From: Erythroxylum novogranatense
Taxonomy: Eukaryota; Streptophyta; Magnoliopsida; Malpighiales; Erythroxylaceae
NCBI GenBank assembly: GCA_029891385.1
Contig: CM057224.1
Coordinates: forward strand, 39,313,005 to 39,377,004
Direction of reading: 5' to 3'
DNA length: 64,000 nt
Shown: positions 45,976 through 57,250 of the stretch, in pieces
Layout of the letters: each line of letters starts with the position of its first letter
Numbering within the stretch: position 1 is the first letter of the stretch
The notes under the pieces: generated by a model
The model's input: the letters and a program-made list of their open reading frames with translations, nothing else
Told to the model about the DNA's origin: nothing
Database searches by the model: none
Made by a program: the position numbers and the translations under genes

Positions 45976-46588
45976 TTTGTTTCGTTTGTAATATATATAT
46001 ATATAAAAGAAGTTGTGCCATGTGATAAATTATACTACAAAATTCTTCTCGTACTACATTAAGAAATAACATCTACTTTGCCAAAAGTGTAAGCAAAAAC
46101 GCTTTCTCGCTTATTTACTTATCCTCAATAGGGTCAATCACAAGCTTTATGCGTAAAGTTTCAGGCTAAGAAAATAGGTAAAAAAGTGAGATTTCAGAAA
46201 TCCGCAATTTGCTTGACCATGTCTTTTCTCCATAACAGTTATTGCAATTTCTTTACTAAATTCCAACACCAATTGCTTCAACTTCCCTACCATCAATCAG
46301 CAGCACCAAAGAAAATCCAATTCTAAATTGCAACAGCACAAAAACCCTAACTCAAGCCAACCACTCAAGAATGTCAGACAATATAAAATCACTGAAGTTG
46401 CAACCACCACCAACCAAACCAACAGAAACATAGCATCAACCATAAGCATCTAACGGCAGACAAGATCGACCCACCTAGAACCAAATACTATTCATTTTCA
46501 TTCAATCCAAGTTCGGAAAGGGTGTAATGTAAGACCCAATTTTGAACAAGAAATATTGTGCACTCATAAAAGTAACCCAAAGGGTCTC
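45976..46588. other. Intergenic, short AT repeat
   Basis: (AT)7 at 45992-46006, then unique sequence that should include the 3' untranslated region of the minus-strand gene that follows. Confidence 0.45.
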
Positions 46589-46885
46589 TCAGAACACCAC
46601 TCGAAACTGAGGCGCGTCTTTTTCAGTAGCGGGGAGGATCTCCCAGCGACAGGGCTCAAGCTCATCTGAGACGGGACAATAACCAGCCAGAGTAATTTTA
46701 TCAGCCGAGGCAGCAACCGAACCGAACTCAAAGATGGTGACGTTCTTGGCGGGTCGGGGGACCTCGACGGCGCCGTTCATGGCGGAGACCTCCGATGGTG
46801 ACGATTGGGAGTTAGGGTTGGTGGGGGTTTGATTGTAGTTGGATTCGGGTTTGGGGCTCCCTCTGAACCACGAAAGAAGACCCAT
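46589..46885 (-). CDS. Small conserved plant protein of unknown function (98 aa)
   Basis: One exon. It starts 'MGLLSWFRGSPKPE', has a Ser/Asn/Pro-rich linker (15-40) and a compact C-terminal domain with 'VTIFEFGSVAASADKITLAG', 'CRWEILPA' and 'FRVVF' at the very end. The structured C-terminus, sensible start and codon usage argue for a real gene. I have an impression of a conserved plant protein but cannot name the family. The Met-Gly start is compatible with N-myristoylation, not proof. It is transcribed divergently from the PPR gene, 301 bp apart. Confidence 0.7.
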   Translation of the reverse strand: MGLLSWFRGSPKPESNYNQTPTNPNSQSSPSEVSAMNGAVEVPRPAKNVTIFEFGSVAASADKITLAGYCPVSDELEPCRWEILPATEKDAPQFRVVF

Positions 46886-47186
46886 TTCTCCTTGTGTTCA
46901 ATTTGGGGGTTTTTGTGTGGAGTTTCGGAACTGGGAGGATTGGGTTTTTCTAGGGTTTTTGGTGGTGGTACTTGGTAGACTTGGGCTTGTCCTACGAGGC
47001 GACAACAGGGTTATCGTGGTGATATGCTTTCGAAATTACTGATATACCCATCTCGAAATTTTGTAATTTCACAATTTTCACTTTAAAATTTTGGAAATTA
47101 TGGTACGCAGGGCTGTTCCAAGTTTCAACTTTCAACTAAAAATTTGCTGTCCTTACAGATCACCTTAGGATCATAGACGGAGGAAA
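46886..47186. promoter_or_regulatory. Divergent promoter region between the small gene and the PPR gene
   Basis: The two start codons face away from each other across only 301 bp, so 5' leaders and core promoters must overlap. No strong TATA box is seen in either direction. Confidence 0.5.
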
Positions 47187-49106
47187 ATGGAAGTGAGGCT
47201 CAAAAAATTGGGCCTATCCTCTCAATCTCTAGACAAATTCATACTATCCCAGAAAAACCTCTCCAAAACCCCACCCAAGTTGTTCCCTACTCTTCACAAA
47301 TCCAAGCCCTCCAAAAAGAGGGAACAGGTTGTATCAATTTTAAATGTTAGCCACCCGGTTTTGCAACAACTTGAACAATGCTGCTCTACTATCCGACAAT
47401 TCAATCGAGTCCATGCCCAACTCATGGTTCATGGCCTCTTTCAACACCCTCTAGCTGCGGGTCGTTGCATCAAGAAGCTATGCACTGCTTTGAATTCAGT
47501 TTCTTACTCTGTCTTAGTGTATGATTACGTTGATGAGCGTGATGCTTTCATGTGTAATACTATAATCAGAAGTTTTGTGAATGTGAATGACCCAGTTGCT
47601 GCTTTGAGATTTTATTATGAGCGAATGGTTGCCAAGTGGGTTTCGCCTAATCATTTTACGTTTCCCCTTGTTGCAAAGGTTTCCTCTCAGATTGGGTCAC
47701 TCGCGGAAGGGCAAAAAGCTCATGCTAAGGTTTTGAAATTTGGCTTTGAATCGGATTTGTTTGTTAGGAACTCCTTTATACATATGTACTCTCAATGTGG
47801 GAGGGTTTTCGATGCACGTGTGGTGTTTGATGTTGGTACTGTATTGGATTTGGTCAGTTGGAATTCGATGATTGATGGATATGTCAAGAACGGGGAGGTG
47901 GGTCTTGCACGTCAACTTTTTGATGAAATGTGTGAGAGAGATGTTTTTAGCTGGAACTCTATGATTTCTGGGTATGTGGATATTGGAGATATGGAGGCAG
48001 CGAGAAGACTGTTTGAGAAGATGCCCTTTAGTGATATTGTGTCTTTAAATTGTATGATTGATGGGTATGCTCGAATTGGAAATGTTTCAATGGCTCGGAA
48101 ATTTTTTGATCAGATGCTTTTCAGGAATGTGGTTTCCTGGAATATCATGTTTTCTCTTTGTTTAAGGCGCAAGGATTATGGTGAGTGTCTCAGGTTGTTT
48201 GACGAGATGATTGAAGGAGGTGAAACTAAACCTAATGCAGCTTCTCTTGTGAGTGTCTTGACTGCATGTGCAAATTTTAGAAGACTTGATAAAGGCAAAT
48301 GGATTCATTCTTATATTAGAGATCATGGGATTGAAGCTGATGTGTTGCTTTTAACTGCTCTTCTAACAATGTATGCAAAATGTGGGATCATGGATTGTGC
48401 TAGAGGTATTTTTGATGAGATGACCAATAGAAGTGTTGTTTCGTGCAATTCCATGATCATGGGATATGGTATGCATGGACAAGCAGAGAAAGCCATCGAG
48501 GTCTTTTTTGATATGGAGAAGAAAGGTCCTATGCCCAACGAAGCTACCTTTGTGTGTATTCTTTCTGCATGTGCAAAGGCGGGGATGGTTTTGGAGGGGT
48601 GGTGGTTCTTTGATATAATGCATCAGAAGTACAGGATTGAACCAAGGGCGGAGCACATTGGTTGCATGATTGATCTCCTTGGTCAAGCAGGTTTGTCAAG
48701 AATGCTCATAAAAAGGATGCAAATAGAGGCAGAAGCTACTTCAAGAGCTGCTCTTTTTTCTGCTTTTAGAATGAAAATTTCAGAACTTCGGACTAGTGTG
48801 GCAGAGGAACTAGTCAAGTTGTATCCAGATGATATTGCTCCATATTTGTTATTAGTGAATATGTATGCTGCTGAAGGGCAGTGGAAGAGTGTCGATAATG
48901 TAAGAAGTGTGATGAAGGAAAAAGGATTGGAAAGTTCATTTCATTATAGCTTCAATCACCTTTCAGATTTTTTTTCAGCTTCATGTCCAATGGAATTTCC
49001 ATTGCACCGGAGACACATAATATATTCAATGTTGAGTGAGATGGGTAGTCACTTGAAATTGTCTGGTGAAGGTTCTGATGTTCTTCTAGGTATTCATGGA
49101 GGATGA
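47187..49106 (+). CDS. Pentatricopeptide repeat protein, PLS class with E-type C-terminus
   Basis: A single exon of 639 codons, as usual for plant PPR genes. After a basic N-terminal extension (1-55, possibly a mitochondrial or plastid targeting region) come about ten PLS repeats (about 75-540), for example 'DLVSWNSMIDGYVKNGEVGLARQLFDEM' split over two adjacent motifs, 'YAKCGIMDCARGIFDEM' and 'PNEATFVCILSACAKAG'. The C-terminus ('YLLLVNMYAAEGQWKSVDNV') is an E-type motif; no DYW deaminase domain follows. These proteins bind organellar RNA in a sequence-specific way and usually act in C-to-U editing with a partner deaminase. Around residues 495-520 the usual E1 stretch seems shortened, so part may be degenerate. 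The target cannot be read here. Confidence 0.88.
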   Translation: MEVRLKKLGLSSQSLDKFILSQKNLSKTPPKLFPTLHKSKPSKKREQVVSILNVSHPVLQQLEQCCSTIRQFNRVHAQLMVHGLFQHPLAAGRCIKKLCTALNSVSYSVLVYDYVDERDAFMCNTIIRSFVNVNDPVAALRFYYERMVAKWVSPNHFTFPLVAKVSSQIGSLAEGQKAHAKVLKFGFESDLFVRNSFIHMYSQCGRVFDARVVFDVGTVLDLVSWNSMIDGYVKNGEVGLARQLFDEMCERDVFSWNSMISGYVDIGDMEAARRLFEKMPFSDIVSLNCMIDGYARIGNVSMARKFFDQMLFRNVVSWNIMFSLCLRRKDYGECLRLFDEMIEGGETKPNAASLVSVLTACANFRRLDKGKWIHSYIRDHGIEADVLLLTALLTMYAKCGIMDCARGIFDEMTNRSVVSCNSMIMGYGMHGQAEKAIEVFFDMEKKGPMPNEATFVCILSACAKAGMVLEGWWFFDIMHQKYRIEPRAEHIGCMIDLLGQAGLSRMLIKRMQIEAEATSRAALFSAFRMKISELRTSVAEELVKLYPDDIAPYLLLVNMYAAEGQWKSVDNVRSVMKEKGLESSFHYSFNHLSDFFSASCPMEFPLHRRHIIYSMLSEMGSHLKLSGEGSDVLLGIHGG

Positions 49107-50377
49107 AACTATCGGATTCAATGAGCGATCAAAATGCCGAGGTTTTTTGTCAAAATCTCTTAACGGTTCACCATACAGAAAAACATGGTGTTCTGATTGA
49201 TGAAATGGTGCTTAAACGAAATTGACCTGTGCAGATTATGGCACCTTTTGAGTACCTCATGGAGAAGAAGACCGTTATCCAAGTAATATAATACCCGGAC
49301 ATCGACAGGTTAAACGGCATTGAAGGAAGTAAACCTGAGAGAGTGATTACTCACATGTCATGCACATATCACATTGGCATGCTTAAACTGCAGATGCTAT
49401 ATATAGAACACTGAGAGGCAAATAGAAGATATCATATCCAACTGCAATTTTTAGTGATCTGGAGGTGAAGAGGTGTTTTAACTTCTATAGTTAGATTAAA
49501 CAATAAAGTATCGACATGATCATTAATTGGCATCAACGTGTCCTTCACCCCTTGTGTATCCACGAATGCAATACTTGTTTTGTGGTTGTATCCTTGAATA
49601 AAACTCATCGAATACCGTCATCTTTCCTTCTCGCTTTTGCTGGACCCATTTCATATTCATATGTATTGTTGTAAATTGTAATTATTAAGCAACAAGAACC
49701 GGGACAAATCACTGGGAATGCTTTAAGCTCTCCGTTTCCTCCTGCTTGAATCCAATGACGGTAAACATGGAACAACTACTTGATTACTACAAAGTCATGG
49801 TTCCTAATCCAGTATGCTTGCATCATCTTTAGAATTTTAAAAGAATTCCACTTCACAATGTCTGTCTGACTACGACGGGATTAATGTTTTTGCCATGATT
49901 TTCTCGTCAGGGTATTCTATGTTTGAAGCAGACCAAAACATAAAATCTAAACTGAGACTACAACAGCTTTCAAAGTAGCTGGTTGATTCACACCAGTTTT
50001 GGGGTTATTATTCTAAATTATGTTTCTAAAGCGCATGTTTGAATCTGTTTACCAAAATAATGTGACATTAGCAATCTTGTTCTTGTCCACCCATATTACA
50101 TTGTAGATAAATCGTGTATCGGAAAAGTTAACAAGTTACTAAATCATGTTGACCGTAAGCAGGCGTAGGCTTAATTAAGGTTTGGCGGTATAGGACACGT
50201 GTTAATCTTCAATGTCTTGGAATTTATATGCCAACACCAAATTATTGCATACATGAATTCCTACCAATCTTGTTCCCAAACTTCAAATGAAAAAAGTTTT
50301 AAAAAATTTAGAAGATCAAAGCAGAAGACGTAGCTAAACAGGGACTTAGTTGGAGAATCAAAATCTGGTTGATAAGA
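49107..50377. other. Intergenic region, convergent gene ends
   Basis: 3' flanks of the PPR gene and of the expansin-like gene. No feature recognised. Confidence 0.5.
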
Positions 50378-51957
50378 CTAGACGTTCACTTGTATCCCTG
50401 TGTCATATGTTGCTCCAGGTTGCCAGTCAGAGGGTATGTTGTTAACAGGAACAACCCATGTTTCATCTCCATTGTCGTCACTGAACAGCATCCTCAATGA
50501 CAAGGGTCCACTGGGTGGTGACTTGGTTGTCCACACTGCTCCATAACTTCGATCCAAGAGCTTGCATACGAAATTTTGAGTCTGCATGTAGCAAAAGAAA
50601 GTGCATCAATATATAAAAGATGGGTGACATTTGCATATGTAGCGCGGAAGATGAGAAGGACTACCTCGCATAGTTGGACAGCAGTAATGTCCCTTTTCCC
50701 TTGTTGATACCATATAACAAAAGCCAAATAATGAGGGTGGCTGCTGTTATCATCAATCTTTATCGTTATGTTTTTGTCTGGATAGCTGCATGAAACACTG
50801 ATTGCAGATAAAGAAAGAGTTGAATGAGTCCACAATATTTGACAACCACAAAACTATACAACTTAAAAGAAGTTTTCCTTTACTAGAAAAATGAAAGAAT
50901 TCGAAGTCCAAAAGGTCAATATGTGGGCCTCTCGCTACTGTGGAATTACTATTTTCAGAGTCTAGTTTCTATCTGTTTTGTAACAGCTCCACCCTCACCA
51001 AACTCCTTCACCTACTTCTTGTTTCCCACTTCCATGGGAGCGATATTCTTAATCTTCTCTTTCGTGTTATTAAGTAGGGTTATGTATTCATATTGATATC
51101 TAAATTAGTCTTAACTGTCAAGATAAGTTCTCACCTTGGATACTTAGGCCATCATCTTAACTCTTTTCAATGATTTCGTTACTGTTTGATAACGCAACAA
51201 GCTCTTTATCTTCAGTTGGCCCAAAATTTATTAAAATTGTTTGGTTGGCACAGGAAAAATTGGAAGAAAGTAACTGATATAGATGTATACAACTGCTAAC
51301 ATGCATGCTTGATCTTAATTACCGTCTATATTGAATATCGACGATTCCTGAGGCTAACAGTGACGCAGCTGCGTCTGTGGTTTGAGCCATTCTAGCAAAT
51401 GCTCGTCTGCTGAGGATAAAATCTGTGTCATGACTCGACCCTTGATCGGTTATGACAACTGTTACTCCGTTGTCTGAGCAATAGTAACTATTGGTGCATC
51501 TGACCTGGTTGGAAGAATATGTATGTATCTTTATATAAACTTGAATATTAATTATGGCTGTTGCACTAAAACTGACGTTAAAGTTGGAACGAAAAGAAGC
51601 TTGTTTGTTGATATACCTGGTAGCAAGCACCACAACCAATTCCATTTCGATAGAGTTCAGAAGCTGTTGAAACATCCCCACCATTTATAGTTGCTCCAAA
51701 AGTGCCAAAACCACATGCACCCGCTGCAAATGAACATGGAGAGTTAGTAAGATGTAAGCTTACAGAACTAATATGTCCGTTCTTTCTACAGTATAGAACT
51801 AGTGTTTCTTACTATCTGTTCCATTTTGATCAGAATTTGGATAATAAGCTGCTCGAGAATTAATGAAACAGTCGCTACACGTCGCAGCCTCTGCCAAGTT
51901 ATGCAGATAAATTAGAGTGGCTAAAAAGAAAAGAAGAGACTTGGAAGAGGAAGCCAT
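50378..51957 (-). CDS. EXLB1: Expansin-like B protein
   Basis: Five exons on the minus strand: 51957-51813, 51723-51617, 51504-51323, 50797-50665, 50581-50378, all GT-AG and in frame, 771 nt (256 aa). Residues 1-24 are a signal peptide ('LLFFLATLIYLHNLAEA'), so the product is secreted to the cell wall. Domain 1 (about 26-145, double-psi beta-barrel) has the conserved Cys pattern 'ATCSDCF', 'ACGFGTFGATINGGDVS', 'GIGCGACYQVRCTNSYYC' and 'GVTVVITDQG'; the HFD motif of true expansins is missing, as in the EXLB group. Domain 2 (about 160-250, CBM63-like) has 'YLAFVIWYQQG', 'SYGAVWTT' and 'WQPGATYDTGIQVNV'. The chosen ATG gives the signal peptide. Wall-loosening activity is not demonstrated for this subfamily. 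The gene looks intact. Confidence 0.9.
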
Positions 51958-52043
51958 TGACAGGATATGAAGGGCAAAGTTGATCAAAGCAAAAGACACT
52001 GGCTACGAGGCTGTGGTTCAAGTAGTGAACAAGGATTGTAGTA

Positions 52044-52051
52044 TTTATAGC
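52044..52051 (-). promoter_or_regulatory. TATA box of the expansin-like gene
   Basis: CTATAAATA on the minus strand, about 90 bp before the start codon at 51957. Confidence 0.6.
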
Positions 52052-52099
52052 TACAAAAGGTAATTGGTAAACCCTCCCAAGTTTGACATTGTGACAAAA

Positions 52100-54580
52100 A
52101 TAGTCGTTTTGGAGTAAGTGGGATCCTGTTAGAAAATTATAATATAGATATTCCGAGCTACCTTTCTTAGACCTGGAATTATCTGTCATATAAAAAATGT
52201 AATTCTAGTTTGCTTTTTCTATCCTCGTTGAAATCTTTGAATCTAACTATCAGAAAAGTCCCTATCTAAACTGCAATCTTGTGTGAAACTATTCTGTTGG
52301 ATCAAATTCAAAGCCAGCCTAGTGCTAATTGCCAACCCTAGCAGGTTTTCTCTTGTGATGATATACATGAAGTTAAGAGTAAAACGTTCGGACCCCATAA
52401 ATTCCAGGTACATGTCTTCAAAGGATTTCAGATATGCTTGTAATTAAGGTGGCAAAGGTACGTATTTGGGAGCAGATCAAGAATGTATTTGAGTTGGCTG
52501 CTGACCATGAAGACTTATGACCAGAAAAAAGTTGTGGAGGAATTGGTCACAAGTATGGAGACCGAATTCGCGCAATTTGGCTTAGGAGTTAGGCGCATAT
52601 CCACTGAGAAGGGCCTTTCGTTAGGCTTATCTTGATGTTCCCATTCATATTATGACCACATGGCTATTGTCTCTTTGGACTGGAAAGTCCCGAGGAAACA
52701 TCCTTTCGTCTTCCTCAAGAAATATAAACGTGTACGCTTGACAATGGATTCCAGACCCTGAGTCAACAATTCTGTTAAAAATGTAGAGTTACTGCTAATG
52801 AGACAAGAACACAAGTCTGAAAATAAGAATGGAATATACCTCTTGTATAGTTCAAAGCTTGAATAGTGGAACATAAGTTCATAGTATTTGATTACTAACT
52901 TGTGCTGAAAATAGATTACTAAGTGCTTGTATATTAAATTATTTAAGACAAAAACTCGCAACTCGATTGGATGATATAGTACAGCCGCCACTTGGTAGTT
53001 TCTTGACAGAAACAAATCCATAGAACCATATCAGGTAAAGATAATGGATTCCAGGGCATTGGACCATATGCACTAGCTCAACTAGGTTGTCCATTTTCTT
53101 CTTTAAAACATGGGGAAAACGACAATATACACAAACTCTTTATGTTGTGTTTTCTTTTTTCAGTTTGATTATCTCTCTCTTTTGTTCTAGTTCTAGTTCA
53201 TATCTTTTAATTTCACATATTTGCTAATGTCTTCATAGATTCATGTTCTCATGTTTTGGGAAATGATGTTGTAAGTGTAATGCACACTAACAGTTGCTCA
53301 ACAGGGATCAAACAAACGCCCCATCTTCATAAGAATCATTAGATATAGTTTAATTTTGTCAACATTAAGCATTTATTCTAATATTTAGAGGTGGATAAAC
53401 AATTTGCATTCATGGTGGACAAGATATTCGAATATATAATGCCTACTTTGCAACTTGGCGTTTTAGGACCACCAACCACAAATGGCAATTTTGCATCCTC
53501 AACTATAAATAAAGGGAAACCTTGATAAAGGCTATCAACATCAAGCCAATTGATGTTACAGTCACTCGGTTGCCAGAGAAGAATCTTTCTTGGCATATTC
53601 AAATAATCAAAACTTTAATCTATACTGTATTCATTTTTTAATATATAATTTGTAAACTATTATTCTTTTACCTTAGGGACACTAATTAGCACGAAGAATA
53701 AGTGTCGTTAAAAGGAAAACGTACCCTTTTTGATGTAAAACACATGTTATTAAACACATGCACATATGAATTTGGCAAGTTGGAGGAGACGCGGGAACAA
53801 ACAAAGGCGACATAAGGTCTGTCTTGAAAGAACTCTCATTCCACCGCATCAGCCGTGACGTGGATTCCATGTTGGACAATTTTGTCCTATTTTATAAAGG
53901 TAGATAATTATTAATGATATTTTTTGAGTTTTTTAATAACTTATAAGTTAAGTTGCGTAATTTGAATCGGATAAAGGATCTAAATTAATGGGTCAAATTT
54001 CAATAAAAAATAAATCTCAATCAACATAGACTGGACCCATGTCGGGTCTCTAATGGAAAAGCTCGATATAGACGCTATACATAAAGGTTAAGATCTCCTG
54101 CAGTTACTCATATCATCGTAAACATAAAGATTCTCTGACCCGTTAAGAAAGCTTACGTTTTGAAAAAATTATAAAAAGACCTTATTTACGTTCCAGAGAG
54201 TAGTTCTTGTGAAGGTGGCGGTGGATTAGCACTCGTTTCGGCTTCGAAAAGCTTGTTTGAAGTTATGGAGACCGAAATAAGGTATTTTTCACATTTTTTC
54301 ATTTCTTGCTCTTTCACGTTCGATCCGAGATATGTAACCAATGTACCATTATGTGTTACTCGTGATATCAAAGCGGTGATGTGATTGGGTAGTTAAAAAC
54401 GAAGATTTTACAGAGATTTAACTTCTGTTTTTTTTTTTATTTTTTTCTTGCTTTTTATTGCATGAAAGTAGTATGCATATATTTAGCCTTGAGAAACAAG
54501 ATGAAAATGAGCCCAGGAGAGTGAAAAACTTACCCGAAAATTGTCATTTTTTGGCAAGGATGACGGAGACTGTCAGGCGT
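52100..54580. other. Intergenic region
   Basis: No intact gene. Short open stretches (52450-52640, 53378-53600) have protein-like composition but match no family I recognise and are too short to call. Confidence 0.4.
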
Positions 54581-55315
54581 CAAGCACGTGACAGTACCAC
54601 CTCTCATTTGGCGTGTGCGCTGCACGCAAATGACACGAGGGTGGAGAGTGTTGCGTCATGTGTCGGTGCATGCAACGCAATGAGCCATCGGATAAACGTG
54701 CGTGGGCACCCATCTGGTGCGTGCTGTGCACACGCCATTCAATGTTGAGGCACATCGTTGGGCAACAAATTATCACACACACCGTACCTCTCCACTCATA
54801 GTTGACGTTAGCGAATGATGTCAGCACTAAAGTGCGCTAACGCACTGCTAACATCATGCTGACGTTAGTAGCTACAATAAGTTAAAAAACATTTAAAAAA
54901 TTTCAGATTTTCGATAAGGTGCCCCAGGCATTTTGGGTCAGTTTTCAAGTTTGAAAAATTCATAAAGTGAATGTTTACATTTTTCTGGATTTATTACAAT
55001 AGTAATAAATTAAAATTTAACTCTAAAAAAAGAATTAAGACGTTCTGAATATAATTTCGAGTGAATTTTCATACTTCGGACATCACATGATGACAATAAT
55101 TCAAGTTTTCATATCTCGAGTCTCATGCTTAGTAGTCGGGATCGCATGATAGTCGCTCTAATGTTACACAAAAATTTTCTAAAAAAGACTTTAAAATGTC
55201 TTAAAACGAGACCTAGATGGCGGATTTAGATAGTGTCGCCAAAAGCTTACTTTTAACGATGATTTTCAAATCGTCGCTAAAAAAATGGTAGCTAAAGGTC
55301 AATTTTGTTGTAGTG
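54580..55315 (-). mobile_element. Possible CACTA-like transposon terminus and CpG-rich interior
   Basis: Read on the minus strand from 55315 the sequence begins CACTACAACAAAATTGACC, which matches the CACTA-type terminal pattern, followed by repeated 'TAGCGACGATTTG'/'TCGCTAAAA' motifs (55200-55290) as in subterminal regions. To the left, 54580-54760 is CpG/TG-rich, and an imperfect palindrome with CGTTAGCG...CGCTAACG spans 54806-54842. I do not see the opposite terminus or a transposase, so this may be a truncated or non-autonomous copy. Confidence 0.45.
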
Positions 55316-55541
55316 GTGTAAGGTGCTCCTAAAAAAATTTCAATAGTCAAAAAATTATTTGGTGGAATTGATATATTGAATCATAATGGAGCAAAACATT
55401 TTGAAAATTTGGAAATGAAAACAAAATTTTAAATTTCTAGATAATAATTTAAACAAATATTAATTTTATATAACAACGTAACCTCTATAAATTTTGTAAA
55501 CTTGCAGTAGAATTACAAAAATGAATGAAGATAAATTGACT
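55316..55541. other. AT-rich spacer
   Basis: Nothing recognised. Confidence 0.3.
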
Positions 55542-55737
55542 TGAAAGATGAGACGAAGAAGAAGGAAAAATAATTATGTTCATCGTTACTTTCTCAGAAA
55601 CGTACTGGTTATAATGCACAATAAGAGAAGAAATCTTAACAATTAATCTTACAACTATAATTATGAGCTATAATTAGGAGTCTAAGAATATATTTACAAT
55701 TGTACAATCCCAACAATTATGGAGAAAAATCTTGACA
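55542..55737 (-). repeat. 3' LTR of copia element 3
   Basis: 196 bp; on the minus strand starts TGTCAAGATTTTT. Confidence 0.75.
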
Positions 55738-57250
55738 GTTCCCCCTCTAGTTGGTGCATAGATGTCATGCATGCCCAACTTGTTAAGAAATTTTAAGAAC
55801 ACATGATTTGAAACTGTTTTGGTAAGAATGTTAGCCAATTGATACTCAGACCGAATCTTAGGGAACTTCACAATTTTTTCATCTAACTTCTCCTTAATGA
55901 AGAACTTGTCAACCTCAACATGCTTTGTTCGAACATATTAGATAAAATTGTGAGCTACATCACAAGTAGCTTCGTTGTCATAATATAGACTAATTGATTA
56001 TTTTAGTGGATAGCTTAAATCCTATAAAAGTAGTCTAAGCTACAAAGCTTCATAAAGACCAATTATTATACCTCTGAATTCAACTTCTGCACTTAAGTGA
56101 GTGACTACGTTTTATTTTTTACTTCTCTATATAATAAGGTTACCGCCTACAAATGTGAAGTAACCAGAAGTTGATCGTCTATCTTCTATTGCTTCAGCCC
56201 AATCAACATCTGTATACACATCTATACTTTGTCAATCTATAGTTTTAGTAAACAAAATTGCTTTACCTAGAGTAGATTTTAGATACCCCTTAATTCTCAT
56301 AATTTCCCTTATATGTTGTACTTTAGGATTATGCATAAACTGACTAACAATACTCAAAGCATAAGCAAGATCAGGTCTTGTGTAAGCCAAGTACATTAGC
56401 CTTCAGAGAAGCCTTTGGTATCTTCCTTTATCAATTGATATCTGGTTTGCTTCTACACATAACTTCAAGCCTTTCTCAACTGGTGTATCAACTGGTTGAC
56501 GTACTGACGTACCAGTTTCTTGTAATAACTCTAATGCATAGTTTCTTTGGGATAGAAAAATTCCTTTCTTTGGTTTAGAAACTTTAATCCCAAGAAAATA
56601 TTTCAAGCAACCAAGATCTTTCATTTCAAATTCTATAGACAAGTATTCTTTTAATGCCTTCTTCTCTTCTGGATCATCTCCTGTCATCATCATGTCATCC
56701 ATATATATAATAAGAGCAGTGATTTTACCTTGCCTTTTTTCAAAAAATAAAGTGTGGTTAATTTCGTTTTGATGATATTCGAAAGTTATCATAAACTTTT
56801 TAAATCTTCGAAACCATGCTCTTGGAGACTGCTTCAGCTTGTACAATGACTTTTTTAATCTACAAACCATTTTACTCTATCTTTTTGCTACCATACAGCC
56901 TGGAGGAAGCCTTATATAGATTTCTTCAAACGATTCATTACGCAAAAAAACATTTTCTACATCAAATTGTTACAAAGGCCAATCCAATTGCAACTAGGGA
57001 CAATAATACTCTAACAATATTGATTTTAATTGTCCTATACGTTTGGGTAAATCCCTTTGTCACCAATCTTGCTTTGAACCTTTCAACTGTACCATAAGCA
57101 TTGTACTTTATAGTGTAAACCTATCAACATCCAACTGGCTTCTTTCTCAGTAGGCATTCAACAATCTCCCAATTTTTACTTTTTTTATGAAGAGTTCATT
57201 TCCTCATTTATTAGAGCTCTCTACCTTAGAATCTCAAGAGCTTCCTGCAC
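55738..57250 (-). pseudogene. Copia element 3 reverse transcriptase and RNase H remnants
   Basis: RT core with 'KQSPRAWFRRFKKFM', the catalytic 'IIYMDDMMMTGDD' (Met in place of the usual Val) and 'MKDLGCLKYFLGI' lies at 56870-56403; RNase H remains run through 56350-55800, with the C-terminal 'LANILTKTVSNHVFLKFLNK' and 'TRGG' just before the purine tract. Many stops. Confidence 0.8.

Noticed and set aside
53378..53602. 74-codon minus-strand frame with protein-like composition
   Set aside because: No recognisable family, no splice context, no repeat relation; not enough to call a gene.
54573..54827. Overlapping open frames on both strands in a CpG-rich patch
   Set aside because: Cys/His/Met-rich translations on both strands reflect TG/CG repeats; the patch fits transposon interior better.
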